From Lachnospiraceae bacterium (GTDB lineage: Bacteria > Bacillota > Clostridia > Lachnospirales > Lachnospiraceae), in assembly GCA_910575155.1 (NCBI GenBank), contig CAJTDX010000012.1:1-64000 (forward strand): a DNA stretch of 64,000 nucleotides. Direction: 5' to 3'. Position numbers and translations under genes: made by a program. The notes under the pieces are model-generated. The model saw nothing but the letters and a program-made list of their open reading frames with translations. It was not told the DNA's origin and made no database searches. Positions 27,071-36,285 of this stretch are shown piece by piece. Positions within the stretch are counted from its first letter, which is position 1. Each line of letters starts with the position of its first letter.

Positions 27071-28649
27071 AACCAATCCCCCTAAACGCATCTTCCAGCA
27101 TAGCCTGAGATTGCCTTTCAGCTTTCAAAATATCCTTCATTTCTTCCTGAATACGTGCCATTTCCTTTTCATAATCAATGTCCAAATCATGGTCAATAAA
27201 CTCTATGTATTTACTTGGCGCAAGAGAATAATTCTTTCCACGAATCTCCTCCAACTTCACACTTTGACACAGTTCAGGAACATTACTATACAAATTGGCA
27301 TTCGTTCCCTGCCAGTTATTGTATATCTTTTTAATTTCTGCAATCTGCTCATCTGTTAAAACCGTTTTCTTTTTCTTCTTACCTTTATCAATCACAATTT
27401 CTTCAATATTGGCATCCCATCTCCGTAAATCCATAAAAAGGACTTCTTCTGTACGGTCACGAAGCCGTCTGCCATTCACAATTCCGGCTTTCTTATTCAT
27501 ATTGACAATCCACATTGTCACAGAAATATCCGTGGTATAAAACATATCACGAGGTAATACAACAATAGCTTCTACCTTATCTTTTTCCAATAATTCTTTC
27601 CGCAATTCATACTCGGCACCATCTGCATTTAATGCTCCATTGGCAAGCAAAAATCCAGCTATGCCATGTGTCACATCCAGTTTTGAAATCATATGAAGTA
27701 TCCATGCATAATTTGCATTTGCTACTGGAGGCATAGCCTGCCAATTTTGGAAACGATAATCTTCTCGCAGTTCATCTTCGGCTCTCCAGCCTTTAAGATT
27801 AAAAGGTGGATTTGCCATAATGTAATCTACCTTTTTATCCTTATGCAAATCTTCAGTAAAAGTAGATGCATTCTTTTCTCCAAGATTATGGGAAATCCCA
27901 CGGATAGCAAGATTCATCTTACAAAGCCGCCATGTATCAGGATTACTTTCCTGACCAATCACAGAGATATTCTGCCTATTGCCATTATGACGGTCAACAA
28001 ATTTTAATGACTGAACAAACATACCTCCTGAACCGCAGCAGGGATCATAAACAATCCCACTATACGGCTCAATCATTTCCGCAATCAGTTTTACAAGACT
28101 CGCCGGAGTATAAAACTCACCGTCTTCTTTTGTTCCTGCTGCTGCATAAACCTGAAGAAAATACTCGTAAACACGACCAATCAAATCTTCTTCCTGAAAA
28201 CGCTTTTCGGTAATATTATTAACTTCATCAATCAAAGATTTAATTGCCGACTTGCTCGCACCAAGCGTTGCAAACAAATTCTGTGGTAATGCACCTTTTA
28301 ATGGTGGATTGCTTCCCTCAATATCTGCCATTGCCTGATCAATGATTACAGCTATATCATTATCACCTGCATGATTCACAATGTAAGACCATCTTGCTGT
28401 TTCTTTTAAATAAAATACATTTACAGCATTATAAAAAGACACTTTTTCCAAAAATGCTGGTATTTCTCCATATTGTTCTACCAATTCTGCACGTCTTTTT
28501 TCAAATTTATCCCCTGCAAATTTTAAAAATACCAATCCAATGACTGCATCTCTGTTTTTCTCCGTACTGCCAATTCCCCGTAATGCAACACGGCAATTCC
28601 ATAGAGTTGTTTCCAATGTAACTTCTTTCACGGCAGCTTTCTTTGCCAT
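27057..28649 (-). CDS. hsdM: Type I DNA methyltransferase subunit (HsdM)
   Basis: 530 residues; the ATG at 28,649 is chosen over upstream ATGs because GGAGG lies 8 bases before it. The N-terminal helical HsdM_N domain precedes the N6-adenine methyltransferase core with SAM motif DPCCGSGG (202-209) and catalytic NPPF (280-283). It modifies adenine in the sequence read by HsdS. First gene of the RM operon, after the small HTH gene. Confidence 0.93.
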   Translation of the reverse strand: MAKKAAVKEVTLETTLWNCRVALRGIGSTEKNRDAVIGLVFLKFAGDKFEKRRAELVEQYGEIPAFLEKVSFYNAVNVFYLKETARWSYIVNHAGDNDIAVIIDQAMADIEGSNPPLKGALPQNLFATLGASKSAIKSLIDEVNNITEKRFQEEDLIGRVYEYFLQVYAAAGTKEDGEFYTPASLVKLIAEMIEPYSGIVYDPCCGSGGMFVQSLKFVDRHNGNRQNISVIGQESNPDTWRLCKMNLAIRGISHNLGEKNASTFTEDLHKDKKVDYIMANPPFNLKGWRAEDELREDYRFQNWQAMPPVANANYAWILHMISKLDVTHGIAGFLLANGALNADGAEYELRKELLEKDKVEAIVVLPRDMFYTTDISVTMWIVNMNKKAGIVNGRRLRDRTEEVLFMDLRRWDANIEEIVIDKGKKKKKTVLTDEQIAEIKKIYNNWQGTNANLYSNVPELCQSVKLEEIRGKNYSLAPSKYIEFIDHDLDIDYEKEMARIQEEMKDILKAERQSQAMLEDAFRGIGYGID

Positions 28650-28702
28650 TTGTATTTCCTCCATATCCCACATAATGTTTCATAAATTATGTGCCTCAAA
28701 AA

Positions 28703-28936
28703 TCAATATTTCTCTATTTCAACAATATCATCCAATCCACAATTCATAGCATTACAGATTCTCACCAACACATCTAATGCTACATACTCATTATTAGACA
28801 TTTTTGCAAAAGTACTTGGTGCAATCCCTGTTTTCGCTCGAAGTTCCCCTTTTGATATATCTTTGTCAATCATCATTTTCCATAATGGCTTATAATTTAC
28901 TTTTATTCGCTCTTTTTTCACTGATGTTCTCTCCAT
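28703..28936 (-). CDS. Small XRE/HTH_26-type regulator
   Basis: 77 residues, one Cro/CI helix-turn-helix (KPLWKMMIDKDISKGELRAKTG ... NNEYVALDVLVRICNAM; about 16-68) ending with the typical GLDDIVEI. It is 54 bases upstream of hsdM on the same strand and may act as a controller that delays restriction after transfer to a new host. The start has no strong ribosome site. Confidence 0.7.
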   Translation of the reverse strand: MERTSVKKERIKVNYKPLWKMMIDKDISKGELRAKTGIAPSTFAKMSNNEYVALDVLVRICNAMNCGLDDIVEIEKY

Positions 28937-29025
28937 ATTTCAATCAAATTCACATATAATTCTATCACATTACATTTGATTATTCAATTTTTATTTTGAG
29001 ATTTCAAAACAAACTTCATATACTC

Positions 29026-29053
29026 AATAGGAGCAGATTCCTCTGCTCCTATT
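29026..29053. repeat. 12-bp stem hairpin downstream of MobV gene
   Basis: AATAGGAGCAGA (29026-29037) and TCTGCTCCTATT (29042-29053) with a 4-base loop. T-rich sequence follows only on the plus strand, so it would not terminate the minus-strand relaxase transcript efficiently. Confidence 0.5.
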
Positions 29054-29109
29054 TTCTTAACTGTTCCGTCTTATCTTCTTGCTTTATCATCTGCATCAAC
29101 ACATTTACT

Positions 29110-30510
29110 TTACATCTCCTGTTGCCAATACTTATCCTTTTCTATCAATTTCTGCTGATTCAGTTTTCTCTGGCGGTTATATTCTTCCGCTTCGTCCTTA
29201 GCTTCCTCTACCTTTTGCTTCATCGTCTTTGGCTCAAGTGATTTTACAAATTCCACAAATGCTTCTCCAAGTCCTTTTGATGCTACAAACCGCTTTAGTT
29301 TTTCAACTTGGTCAGTAAGCGTATCTATCTTCCGCTCCAAGCCAGAAATTTTCTTCTCATACTTTTCCATGAGATGATTTCTTGATACTGCCTTGCTGAA
29401 AGCATCCAGTATTTTATTCCAGTCACTTTTCTTCACCTTGACATATTCCTCGCTGCCGAAAAGATTTGTCACTGGAACAGCAACACTTTTCATGCTTTTT
29501 GTTTCCGCTGCCACTTCCTTTGAAATCATTTTAAAAGTTTCTGCTCTTAAATCATGTTTCAAAAGCACTTCCTTCGCTGCTTTTTCTTTCACTTCTGCTT
29601 CCTCAATCTGCTCTGTGAGTTTCTGTGCCTGTAAAACCAGCTCATTGTTTTTTTCCTCCATTTCCTGCACCTGTCCGCAAAGTTCCGATGTTTTCTGCAC
29701 AAGCTCATCCTTCTGCTGTTCAAGAACCTCATTCCGCTTATCCAGAGTTGCCGCCTGTTGTTCCAATTTTTCCACTTCACGCATCGCTGTCTTATATTCC
29801 GGCAGTGAAAGATTATCTCGTTGTACGCCGAGAACTTCTATCTCAATCCCCTGCTCTCTGCACAGTTCCGTCAGATACTCCCTCTCCCGTTCCTGCCACG
29901 CAACCGTTTCATTCTGCTTTCTGCTGACTGCCTTTGCGAACCCCATCTGCTGGAATGCTTTTGTCAGGCTGTTGCGTGTTTTCATGCCGTTTTTATATCC
30001 ATGTGCTACAGGAATATAGTCTATATGCAGATGCGGCGTTGCCTCATCCAAGTGCATCACACAGTTAAATAAATACAAATTCGGATTACGTTCCTGAAAC
30101 GTCCTTGCATATTGCTCCAAGACCGCTATCGCTGCTTTTGCGTCCTCCGTCAACACTCCATTTTCGTCTGTGACCGGAGTATCTGTCTTTTTGCCTATCT
30201 GTACGATATTTTCATAAAATGTCTTTTCCTTGTTGCCGGAATTTTCTATCTCTTTCAGATAATCGTCTTTCTGCCTGTCCTTACGTTTCTGCACAGAATT
30301 ATAATCCTGAAGCGCCTGTCCGAAGCATTTCTCATAAGCATCTTTTATCGATTCCTGTATGTAAATCCGGTTCCAAGCTGTTCTTGCCGGCACCACATTA
30401 TTGCAGATAAATTCCCTATTATTGTGCGTAAGATGACCTTTCCCTTTTGGAAAAGAAATTGTTTTTGCTGCCAATGCATCACTCTCTTTCTCATATTTTT
30501 GTGTATACAT
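29110..30510 (-). CDS. mobV: MobV-type relaxase (element B)
   Basis: 466-residue Pre/Mob relaxase; motif HLDEATPHLHIDYIP near residue 152, N-terminal GKGHLTHNNREF block. Residues about 240-330 and 385-460 are strongly coiled coil, rich in Glu and Lys. It is only distantly related to the MobV proteins of A and C but uses an oriT with the same conserved blocks. Good ribosome site not seen. It should mobilise element B in trans from a conjugative helper. Confidence 0.88.
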   Translation of the reverse strand: MYTQKYEKESDALAAKTISFPKGKGHLTHNNREFICNNVVPARTAWNRIYIQESIKDAYEKCFGQALQDYNSVQKRKDRQKDDYLKEIENSGNKEKTFYENIVQIGKKTDTPVTDENGVLTEDAKAAIAVLEQYARTFQERNPNLYLFNCVMHLDEATPHLHIDYIPVAHGYKNGMKTRNSLTKAFQQMGFAKAVSRKQNETVAWQEREREYLTELCREQGIEIEVLGVQRDNLSLPEYKTAMREVEKLEQQAATLDKRNEVLEQQKDELVQKTSELCGQVQEMEEKNNELVLQAQKLTEQIEEAEVKEKAAKEVLLKHDLRAETFKMISKEVAAETKSMKSVAVPVTNLFGSEEYVKVKKSDWNKILDAFSKAVSRNHLMEKYEKKISGLERKIDTLTDQVEKLKRFVASKGLGEAFVEFVKSLEPKTMKQKVEEAKDEAEEYNRQRKLNQQKLIEKDKYWQQEM

Positions 30511-30525
30511 ACTAACTACGGTTTT

Positions 30526-30650
30526 GTTACTTTTGCCAAAAGTAACGCCTTATTACTTCTGACGCATACGCATCAGAAGTAAGGCGCTCTCCGAGGGTAG
30601 TATTTGCCGCTGGCAAATACCGTCTGTCGGAAAAATCTTCCGACAGACGG
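30526..30650. other. oriT region and hairpin array (element B)
   Basis: Four consecutive inverted repeats: GTTACTTTT/AAAAGTAAC (30526-30546), CGCCTTA..ACTTCTGA/TCAGAAGTAAGGCG (about 30547-30587), GTATTTGCC/GGCAAATAC (30600-30620) and CCGTCTGTCGGAA/TTCCGACAGACGG (30620-30650, 13-bp stem). The block GCGCTCTCCGAGGG (30584-30597) is shared with the oriTs of A and C. Confidence 0.65.
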
Positions 30651-30773
30651 CTCATTCCGACAAAATACAGCCGTCATTCGCTTTGGGCAACAGTACCAAA
30701 CAAAAACATTTCGGCACCGCTCCATAGATTTCCTTTTCAGGATTGAGTACCAAATATAAAAATTCGGAACCAC

Positions 30774-31223
30774 CTATTCGCCCATTGCAAATGCAAACGC
30801 CATCATATCCTCTGATAATTTTGGCTCCTGCATCTGCTCCATTCCGTCTATATCAGTTTTACCAGCAGAGGCATCCACACCAGAGTGAAAATCGGTAACA
30901 TATTCTCTAAAAGCTCTGCTGATTTGCCCTGCAAGAACTTCTTGTAATTTAGGGAACATCTCATGGAATTTTTCTTCTAACACCCTGTCCAGCATTTCTT
31001 CAATAATGTCAGCGGCATTTTCTTTCAAGACAGCAGATTCGTTTTCAGCTTTATTCACTCCAAGTCTTGTCCTCCCATCAACAGCCTCCACAAACGCATC
31101 AGAAAGTATCTTCCCATAAGAACCATCTTTTCGTGTCATGCCCTGCAAGTATTCCCAAGTCCTGCGCTGGTTTTCATCTTCCATACAGAATTTTATATTG
31201 CTGCATTTATAGGTCTTCCTCAT
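30774..31223 (-). CDS. ParR/StbB-like partition partner
   Basis: 149 residues directly after the ParM-like gene (15-base gap), the usual place for the DNA-binding adaptor of actin-type partition systems. The N-terminus (KCSNIKFCMEDENQRRTWEYLQ) reads as a ribbon-helix-helix-like start; the rest is acidic and helical. The identification rests mainly on context. Confidence 0.5.
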   Translation of the reverse strand: MRKTYKCSNIKFCMEDENQRRTWEYLQGMTRKDGSYGKILSDAFVEAVDGRTRLGVNKAENESAVLKENAADIIEEMLDRVLEEKFHEMFPKLQEVLAGQISRAFREYVTDFHSGVDASAGKTDIDGMEQMQEPKLSEDMMAFAFAMGE

Positions 31224-31238
31224 TCTAAAACCTCATTT

Positions 31239-32168
31239 CTACAATGCCTGTCTGCGCTGTTTCTGCGTTGCAAGGTACTCATACCCTTTAGCATTGGCAC
31301 AGATATCCTCAATAAAAGTTACATTCCCTTTTGAAGCAATACCACTGTAATGCCTGAGCAGACAGCCGCCCCCGCCAATCACATACAGATGCACCAGATT
31401 TTCCTTATACCCATAGTCAGCCAGCCTCTTTAAAATATCTCCTGCATACCGCTCCGCAATCCGACTGACTATTTTTGCCACATCATCCATCCTGCCCTGC
31501 AAACCGTTTATCAATATTGGCTCAATCATAATCTCCGGTATGCTTTCCCCTGCCGACTTAGACAATTCCTTTTGAATTTCTTTCATACAGATAGACACAC
31601 CGAATTTATCCGTCACAAGACTTTTCTCTAATGGTCTGCCGTCAATAATCTGCATCACGTTCATCGTGCCATTTCCGATATCCGCTATCATGTTAAAACC
31701 TTTCATCGAACCAGCATTACATACTGCCGCAAATCCCTGTGGGAACACTTCCACTCCGCACAAATGCACCTTGTAATTTTCTTTACGGAATGAAAAGAAC
31801 AACTCCTGCTCCTGCATCAAATATTTCTTAAAATCCGTTGCCTGACTTTTCGCCCAAGTAAGAGGAAGTCCGACAGCCAACACCACTTTTGCCTCATGCA
31901 ACCCTCGGAATTTCAGTTCCTCCGCCAAACCTGCCAACGTAAGGATAAAGAAATCCTGAGAATCCGTCTTGTTTCCCTGATAAATCAAATGATTCTCCCC
32001 TATCACATAATACTTATCCTTATACCTGATATAATTCATGTTGACAATTGGTTCTTCCTCAAAACATTCCACGCCTGTCCTAAATATCCTGTGTGCTGTC
32101 TTAATATTTCCGTAACCATGATCCAGCCCAATAATGATTTTTGTGTTGTTGCTATATTTCTGCATCAT
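31239..32168 (-). CDS. parM: ParM/StbA-family actin-like ATPase
   Basis: 309 residues; GGAGG 6 bases before ATGATG. Actin fold: phosphate-1 loop GLDHGYGNIKTA (about 14-25), phosphate-2 ADIGNGTMNVM (about 155-165) and adenosine loop IGGGG (about 266-270). It forms filaments that push plasmid copies apart together with a ParR adaptor bound to parC; the GTTTAC repeats upstream are the likely centromere. Its presence on an integrated element implies a replicating circular phase. Confidence 0.8.
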   Translation of the reverse strand: MMQKYSNNTKIIIGLDHGYGNIKTAHRIFRTGVECFEEEPIVNMNYIRYKDKYYVIGENHLIYQGNKTDSQDFFILTLAGLAEELKFRGLHEAKVVLAVGLPLTWAKSQATDFKKYLMQEQELFFSFRKENYKVHLCGVEVFPQGFAAVCNAGSMKGFNMIADIGNGTMNVMQIIDGRPLEKSLVTDKFGVSICMKEIQKELSKSAGESIPEIMIEPILINGLQGRMDDVAKIVSRIAERYAGDILKRLADYGYKENLVHLYVIGGGGCLLRHYSGIASKGNVTFIEDICANAKGYEYLATQKQRRQAL

Positions 32169-32220
32169 AAATGTCCTCCATATTATTATTAATCTTGTTA
32201 TTGTGTTTTCAGTTTTTTCT

Positions 32221-32313
32221 GTTTACACCGTTTACAAATGGCTGAAAGCCTTGATTTTCTTATATTCCGCTGTAAACTCACCGTTTACAAAAATGTAAAC
32301 GCGCCCTGTAAAC
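32221..32313. promoter_or_regulatory. GTTTAC repeat cluster (parC-like centromere or iterons)
   Basis: Six copies in about 93 bases: GTTTAC at 32221, 32230 and 32283; GTAAAC at 32272, 32295 and 32308. They lie between the helicase gene and parM, just upstream of parM, where the centromere/operator of type II partition systems is found. Alternatively they are replication iterons. No gene is supported in 32,169-32,464. Confidence 0.55.
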
Positions 32314-32464
32314 CGGATAAAAAAGAGTTTAAAATATACTGCCGCTCTTTCTGATGTCTTGGTAACTTCATTATTCTCGTTTTGTTCTGCCAACCAATTT
32401 ATTGGCATACAGCAAGTCGGTGATATGAAGATACCCAAAGTACAAAAGGAATCCATGCTGTCAT

Positions 32465-33823
32465 TTATTCCTTAAAAGGTGTCTTCGCATTCTCCGGCAA
32501 CGTTGAAAATCCTTGCATATCAGTTCTTCGTTTCCAGCCACGCTGCAATCCATACTTTCCAAACCTGTGAGAACTGATTTTCTCCCACCCTTCAATACAG
32601 GTGTTCATAATGCTGTTAATTTCCTTAATCTCCCATTGTTTCGGTTCTTCATACTCATGCCGCAGTGCTTCTCTGTAAATCATTTCGCTGCATACATATT
32701 TTTCCGTACAATCGTCCAGCCAAGCCTGAATAACTCCAACCTTTGTATCTTCCGGCATAAACTGTTTCTGCATCTCCTTCAGATATTCTTCCATTTCCTT
32801 TGACAGTTTCAACTCATGTGAACAGTTATTGTAGATAACCATTGCCTCCGCCCATGCCTGCACAATATATTCCCTCGACTCCCTCTCGTCCTCAAGGATA
32901 TGTTTCTCCACACGCTCCTGATGAACCAAAACCGGCGCAAACCTTCTGTTCCCCGTCCTGTCCAGTGGGAGGAAATCCAGATTATTTGATGTGCCGACAA
33001 AAATACACTGTCTTGGTCTGTCCTCCGCATAAGTCTGATATGGAATACGGTATGTTTCTTTCTGTCTGCTTAAAAATGATTTAATATCTTCAATGCTTTT
33101 TGCATTGACAGTGGCAAGCATTTCCGACATCTCAATAATCCAATGCCCCTGCATCTTGCTGTAAACATTTTCATCATCCATACGTTTCAAATCGTCCGTA
33201 AACCACTCATCATTGACAGCAAGAAAACGGAAGAATGTGGACTTTCCTGCTCCCTGACCACCCACAAGGCAGACCATAATCTCAAACTTACAGCCCGGCT
33301 CATAAATCCGGTGTATCGCCGCCATCATCAAAAGCCGCATGATTTCCCTTGTATATTCATTATCATCTGTTCCAAGAAAACGAGGTAGCAGACTTGCAAT
33401 CCTGTTTTTTCCGTCCCAATGTAAGGCTTCAAGAAAATTTCTGATTGGGTGATAACTTCTTTCACTTGCTACAATGCTGACCGCTTTGTTAATTGCCTTA
33501 TCACTGGAAATTCCATAATATGTTTCTATGTAACGCTGAATCTGGTACATATCAACATCAGTGACACAGCTTCCACTCCGTTTCCACAATAACGGCTTCA
33601 CAATATCAATTTTATTTGTCAACTCATTTTTGCATATGGCATCTTTCAGCACTGGATCTCTGTATAAAATAGTCATGCAGTTTTCGATGGAAGATTTTAC
33701 ATTCCCTTTCTGTGTTCTTGCAAGTGACTCCAGTACGTCCTCCACGGTACTCATTTCCATATCAAGCGCTTCCCCGACTGCATCCCATAATTCGTTTTCT
33801 GCCTGCACAGACTCTTCCTGCAA
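32465..33823 (-). CDS. VapE/VirE-type helicase (element B)
   Basis: 452 residues of the virulence-associated E family: conserved NFLEALHWDGKNRI (about 129-142), Walker A GGQGAGKST (188-196), DDL...YSKMQGHWIIEMSEM (Walker B area) and the sensor FVGTSNNLDFLPLDRTGNRRF. An SF3-like replicative helicase working with the overlapping CHC2 primase gene (62-base overlap). Together they resemble the primase-helicase modules that replicate satellites and IMEs. Confidence 0.85.
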   Translation of the reverse strand: MQEESVQAENELWDAVGEALDMEMSTVEDVLESLARTQKGNVKSSIENCMTILYRDPVLKDAICKNELTNKIDIVKPLLWKRSGSCVTDVDMYQIQRYIETYYGISSDKAINKAVSIVASERSYHPIRNFLEALHWDGKNRIASLLPRFLGTDDNEYTREIMRLLMMAAIHRIYEPGCKFEIMVCLVGGQGAGKSTFFRFLAVNDEWFTDDLKRMDDENVYSKMQGHWIIEMSEMLATVNAKSIEDIKSFLSRQKETYRIPYQTYAEDRPRQCIFVGTSNNLDFLPLDRTGNRRFAPVLVHQERVEKHILEDERESREYIVQAWAEAMVIYNNCSHELKLSKEMEEYLKEMQKQFMPEDTKVGVIQAWLDDCTEKYVCSEMIYREALRHEYEEPKQWEIKEINSIMNTCIEGWEKISSHRFGKYGLQRGWKRRTDMQGFSTLPENAKTPFKE

Positions 33824-34409
33824 TTTCCTCCACCTTCTTCCTATCCTTTAAAAATAACTCCTGCCTTTCTGAAACCTCTCCCATACACAGAATATCCAGC
33901 CAGTAATTGATAACTGGCTCTGCATGGAGCATCTGTGCATAATCTTCCGAAAAAATAATATCAGGCGGTTTTCCAATGAGAAAATGATTTACATCGTCAA
34001 TCTCCAAGATACAATTCCTCAACCTATCAATTGTCTGACTGCACCATTTTTCAAAACGCTCTTTAATATGCGCTATTCTTTCACGCTCTTCCTTTTCCCT
34101 GTGGATACGTTCTTTTTCCTGTATATTTAGCTCTATATTTCCCCTTACCTCAACAGGCAGAGTAAAGTCCTCTATCAGCTTTAACGCTGCATCATACTGT
34201 GACAATCCAAACATACGGGAAACATAATCAACCGCATCTCCGCCAACGCCACAGGCAAAACAGTGATAATTCTTGTCAATCTTCATGCTTGGGTGCTTAT
34301 CATCATGGAACGGACAGCACGCATTCCCATTTCTCTTAACTTTCAGACCATAATATTCTGCTGCCTGCCTTGCAGTCAGATGTTCCTTTACCTCTGAAAA
34401 AATATTCAA
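33762..34409 (-). CDS. CHC2 zinc-finger primase fragment-type protein
   Basis: 215 residues. The zinc finger C32-xx-H35 ... C50-xx-C53 (CCPFHDDKHPSMKI, YHCFACGVGGDAVD) is that of DnaG-type primases; a basic coiled coil follows and no TOPRIM domain is present. It probably primes replication with the VapE helicase. GGAGGAGAAG lies upstream of the ATG. Confidence 0.8.
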   Translation of the reverse strand: MNIFSEVKEHLTARQAAEYYGLKVKRNGNACCPFHDDKHPSMKIDKNYHCFACGVGGDAVDYVSRMFGLSQYDAALKLIEDFTLPVEVRGNIELNIQEKERIHREKEERERIAHIKERFEKWCSQTIDRLRNCILEIDDVNHFLIGKPPDIIFSEDYAQMLHAEPVINYWLDILCMGEVSERQELFLKDRKKVEEIAGRVCAGRKRIMGCSRGSA

Positions 34410-34440
34410 TTTTACTGCTTCTCCTCCTTTTCATTCGGAA

Positions 34441-34492
34441 AAGCCTCTGTTATAATAAATCTGCAACGTATATGTAAAGAGGCTTGTCCTTT
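34441..34492. repeat. Inverted repeat between primase and MobC-like gene
   Basis: AAGCCTCT (34441) and AGAGGCTT (34478-34485) with a long loop, then TTTTTAT on the plus strand; terminator-like only in plus orientation. Confidence 0.35.
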
Positions 34493-34521
34493 TTATATTC
34501 AGAGTAAATTGCGCCAACAAC

Positions 34522-34857
34522 TTACTCTGCTTCTGAAATGTCCCTGTTGCCAGCAGGGGCATTTTCATTCTGTCCAATTTCTACTAACTGCTTTACCAGT
34601 TCCAGCAGTAATTTTTCATCTTCTGTATTTCCATTTTTCAGATGTTCCAATATCTGTTCTAAAACTTTTGCAACCCTGTTAGACATATAATTTCCGGCAG
34701 TTACCGCCACTTCCTGTCCCAATATGGCTTTGCGGTAATAATCTCCTTTTGGAAGTCCTGATAATATAATCCTTGCTTCCACTTTGGCTTTTTCCTCATC
34801 ACTCAGCCAGAATGCGATTGTGTTACGCCGAAACCTTGCTTCACGCTTACACGCCAC
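34522..34857 (-). CDS. MobC-like ribbon-helix-helix protein (element B)
   Basis: About 111 residues if started at the GTG at 34,857 (GGGGAGAGGAAG just upstream); the longer frame would need a TTG start. N-terminal pattern FRRNTIAFWLSDEEKAKVEAR, then GLPKGDYYRKAIL, matches the A and C proteins in fold and position; the tail is acidic. Overlaps the end of int by about 11 bases. Likely relaxosome factor. Confidence 0.55.
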   Translation of the reverse strand: MACKREARFRRNTIAFWLSDEEKAKVEARIILSGLPKGDYYRKAILGQEVAVTAGNYMSNRVAKVLEQILEHLKNGNTEDEKLLLELVKQLVEIGQNENAPAGNRDISEAE

Positions 34858-35926
34858 CTTCCTCTCCCCTTTCCACTTTTCCAAGCCTGTCCGCAATTTT
34901 TATTTGTGCATCCATAGACTGATGGCAGTATGTTTCAATCGTAGTTGTCACTTTCCCATGCCCTAACCGTTTTGCAATTTCCACTGGACTGAACCCCATC
35001 TGTACAAGCATACTTGCATGGCTGTGTCTGGTACAATGTACTGTAATTTTCTTTACACCCGACAACTTAATTCCTCTCTCCATTTCATGTTCAAAGAAAC
35101 TCTTTGTCCGTCCTGCAAAAAGGCGTGTGCCTGCCCTCGCTCGATAAATCGTTGCAATATACTCCTTTATCGCCTCCTGCAACTCCCTATGTATGGTAAT
35201 TACCCTTATGGAACTCTCCGTTTTCGGAGGAGTAATCAAATCCTCCCCGTCAATCCTCGCAAGGGATTCATCAACCGTAATCGTACCTTCCTCAAAATTT
35301 ACGTCCTTTACCTGAAGGGCAAGCAATTCTCCCAGACGCATCCCCGTCCAGAACAAAATCTGAAATGCGACCCACGAATCCTGCTTATCCATAATTGCAT
35401 CTGAAAATCTCTGAAATTCCTCCAATGTCCAGTATGGTCTTTCGTCCGCCCTGCTCTTTCCCATACTTCCTGCTTTCCGGCATGGATTGGAACGCAAATC
35501 ATAAAAATTGACTGCATAATTCAGAATGGCGCTGAGCTGGTTATGTATGGTTTTCAGATAAGTAGGCTTGAAACCTTTCTCCATCATCTCACCCTGCCAC
35601 TTTCTTATCATAGGGGCAGTGATTTCATTGATTGGCGTACTTCCAAAGTAAGGCAGGACTTTATCATTCATCACATACTCTTTCTGTTTCATGGTCGTTT
35701 TCCGCAGGCGCTTTTCCATATCCGCTTTGTAAATTTCCCAAAAATCAGCCAGCGTCATTGTTGGGTCAGAAGATTGCTGCAATAAGAAATGCGCATACCA
35801 TTCTTCCGCTTCTTTCTTTGTTTTAAACCCTCTTTTCTGCGACTTCTTTTTCGCTCCTGTCCAATCCGTCCAGCGGTATTGTATCCGCCAAGTGCCGTTT
35901 GGGTCTTTCTTTGCATTACAGCTCAT
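34847..35926 (-). CDS. int: Tyrosine integrase (element B)
   Basis: 359 residues from the ATG at 35,926 (AAGGAGG upstream; ATGA overlap with xis). Same architecture as the A and C integrases, but clearly diverged: R197 (GMRLGELLAL), TRHSH near 295, GHGKVTTTIETY with the likely nucleophile Tyr. The different arm sites (GTACCC type) fit a changed N-terminal domain, while the target remains the guaA end. Confidence 0.9.
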   Translation of the reverse strand: MSCNAKKDPNGTWRIQYRWTDWTGAKKKSQKRGFKTKKEAEEWYAHFLLQQSSDPTMTLADFWEIYKADMEKRLRKTTMKQKEYVMNDKVLPYFGSTPINEITAPMIRKWQGEMMEKGFKPTYLKTIHNQLSAILNYAVNFYDLRSNPCRKAGSMGKSRADERPYWTLEEFQRFSDAIMDKQDSWVAFQILFWTGMRLGELLALQVKDVNFEEGTITVDESLARIDGEDLITPPKTESSIRVITIHRELQEAIKEYIATIYRARAGTRLFAGRTKSFFEHEMERGIKLSGVKKITVHCTRHSHASMLVQMGFSPVEIAKRLGHGKVTTTIETYCHQSMDAQIKIADRLGKVERGEEGGV

Positions 35927-36117
35927 ACAACCGCCTCCTTTGCTGCCCCATACCATTTCTCCCTGAAATATTCCACAGGAATTTTCCCTGCAATCGTAAG
36001 AAATCCCCTGCCTGCCAAATCCCTGTTCATCTCTCTGAGAATCTTGTAGGATTTTCCCATGCTCACACCAAGCATCTTAGAAATATCCTCTGCATTGTAG
36101 TAAATCTTTTCATTCAT
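35923..36117 (-). CDS. xis: Excisionase-like HTH (element B)
   Basis: 64 residues: helix-turn-helix YNAEDISKMLGVSMGKSYKI plus wing FLTIAGKIPVEYF. GGAGAGGACATAAC precedes the ATG. Coupled to int by ATGA. Confidence 0.75.
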   Translation of the reverse strand: MNEKIYYNAEDISKMLGVSMGKSYKILREMNRDLAGRGFLTIAGKIPVEYFREKWYGAAKEAVV

Positions 36118-36285
36118 GTTATGTCCTCTCCTTCTTTTTGTTTCTGTATAGTATCTTTATGTTTCGTTTTTATCATATCGTAACTTTTGTTTCTTGTCAA
36201 TATCTTTTTTGCTTTATTTTTTTCTTTTTATGTGGTATGATTGATTTAGTGCAAATACACAGCTAAAACTTTAGGAGGCAAACTT

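Noticed and set aside
29026-29053. Terminator for the element B relaxase
   Set aside because: The T-run follows only on the plus strand, while the relaxase is on the minus strand.
29393-30019. 208-residue plus-strand ORF rich in Ser and Cys
   Set aside because: Antisense shadow of the MobV coiled coil; no start signal.
32232-32456. 74-residue minus-strand ORF between helicase and parM
   Set aside because: No ribosome site, composition unlike a protein, and it runs through the GTTTAC repeat cluster.
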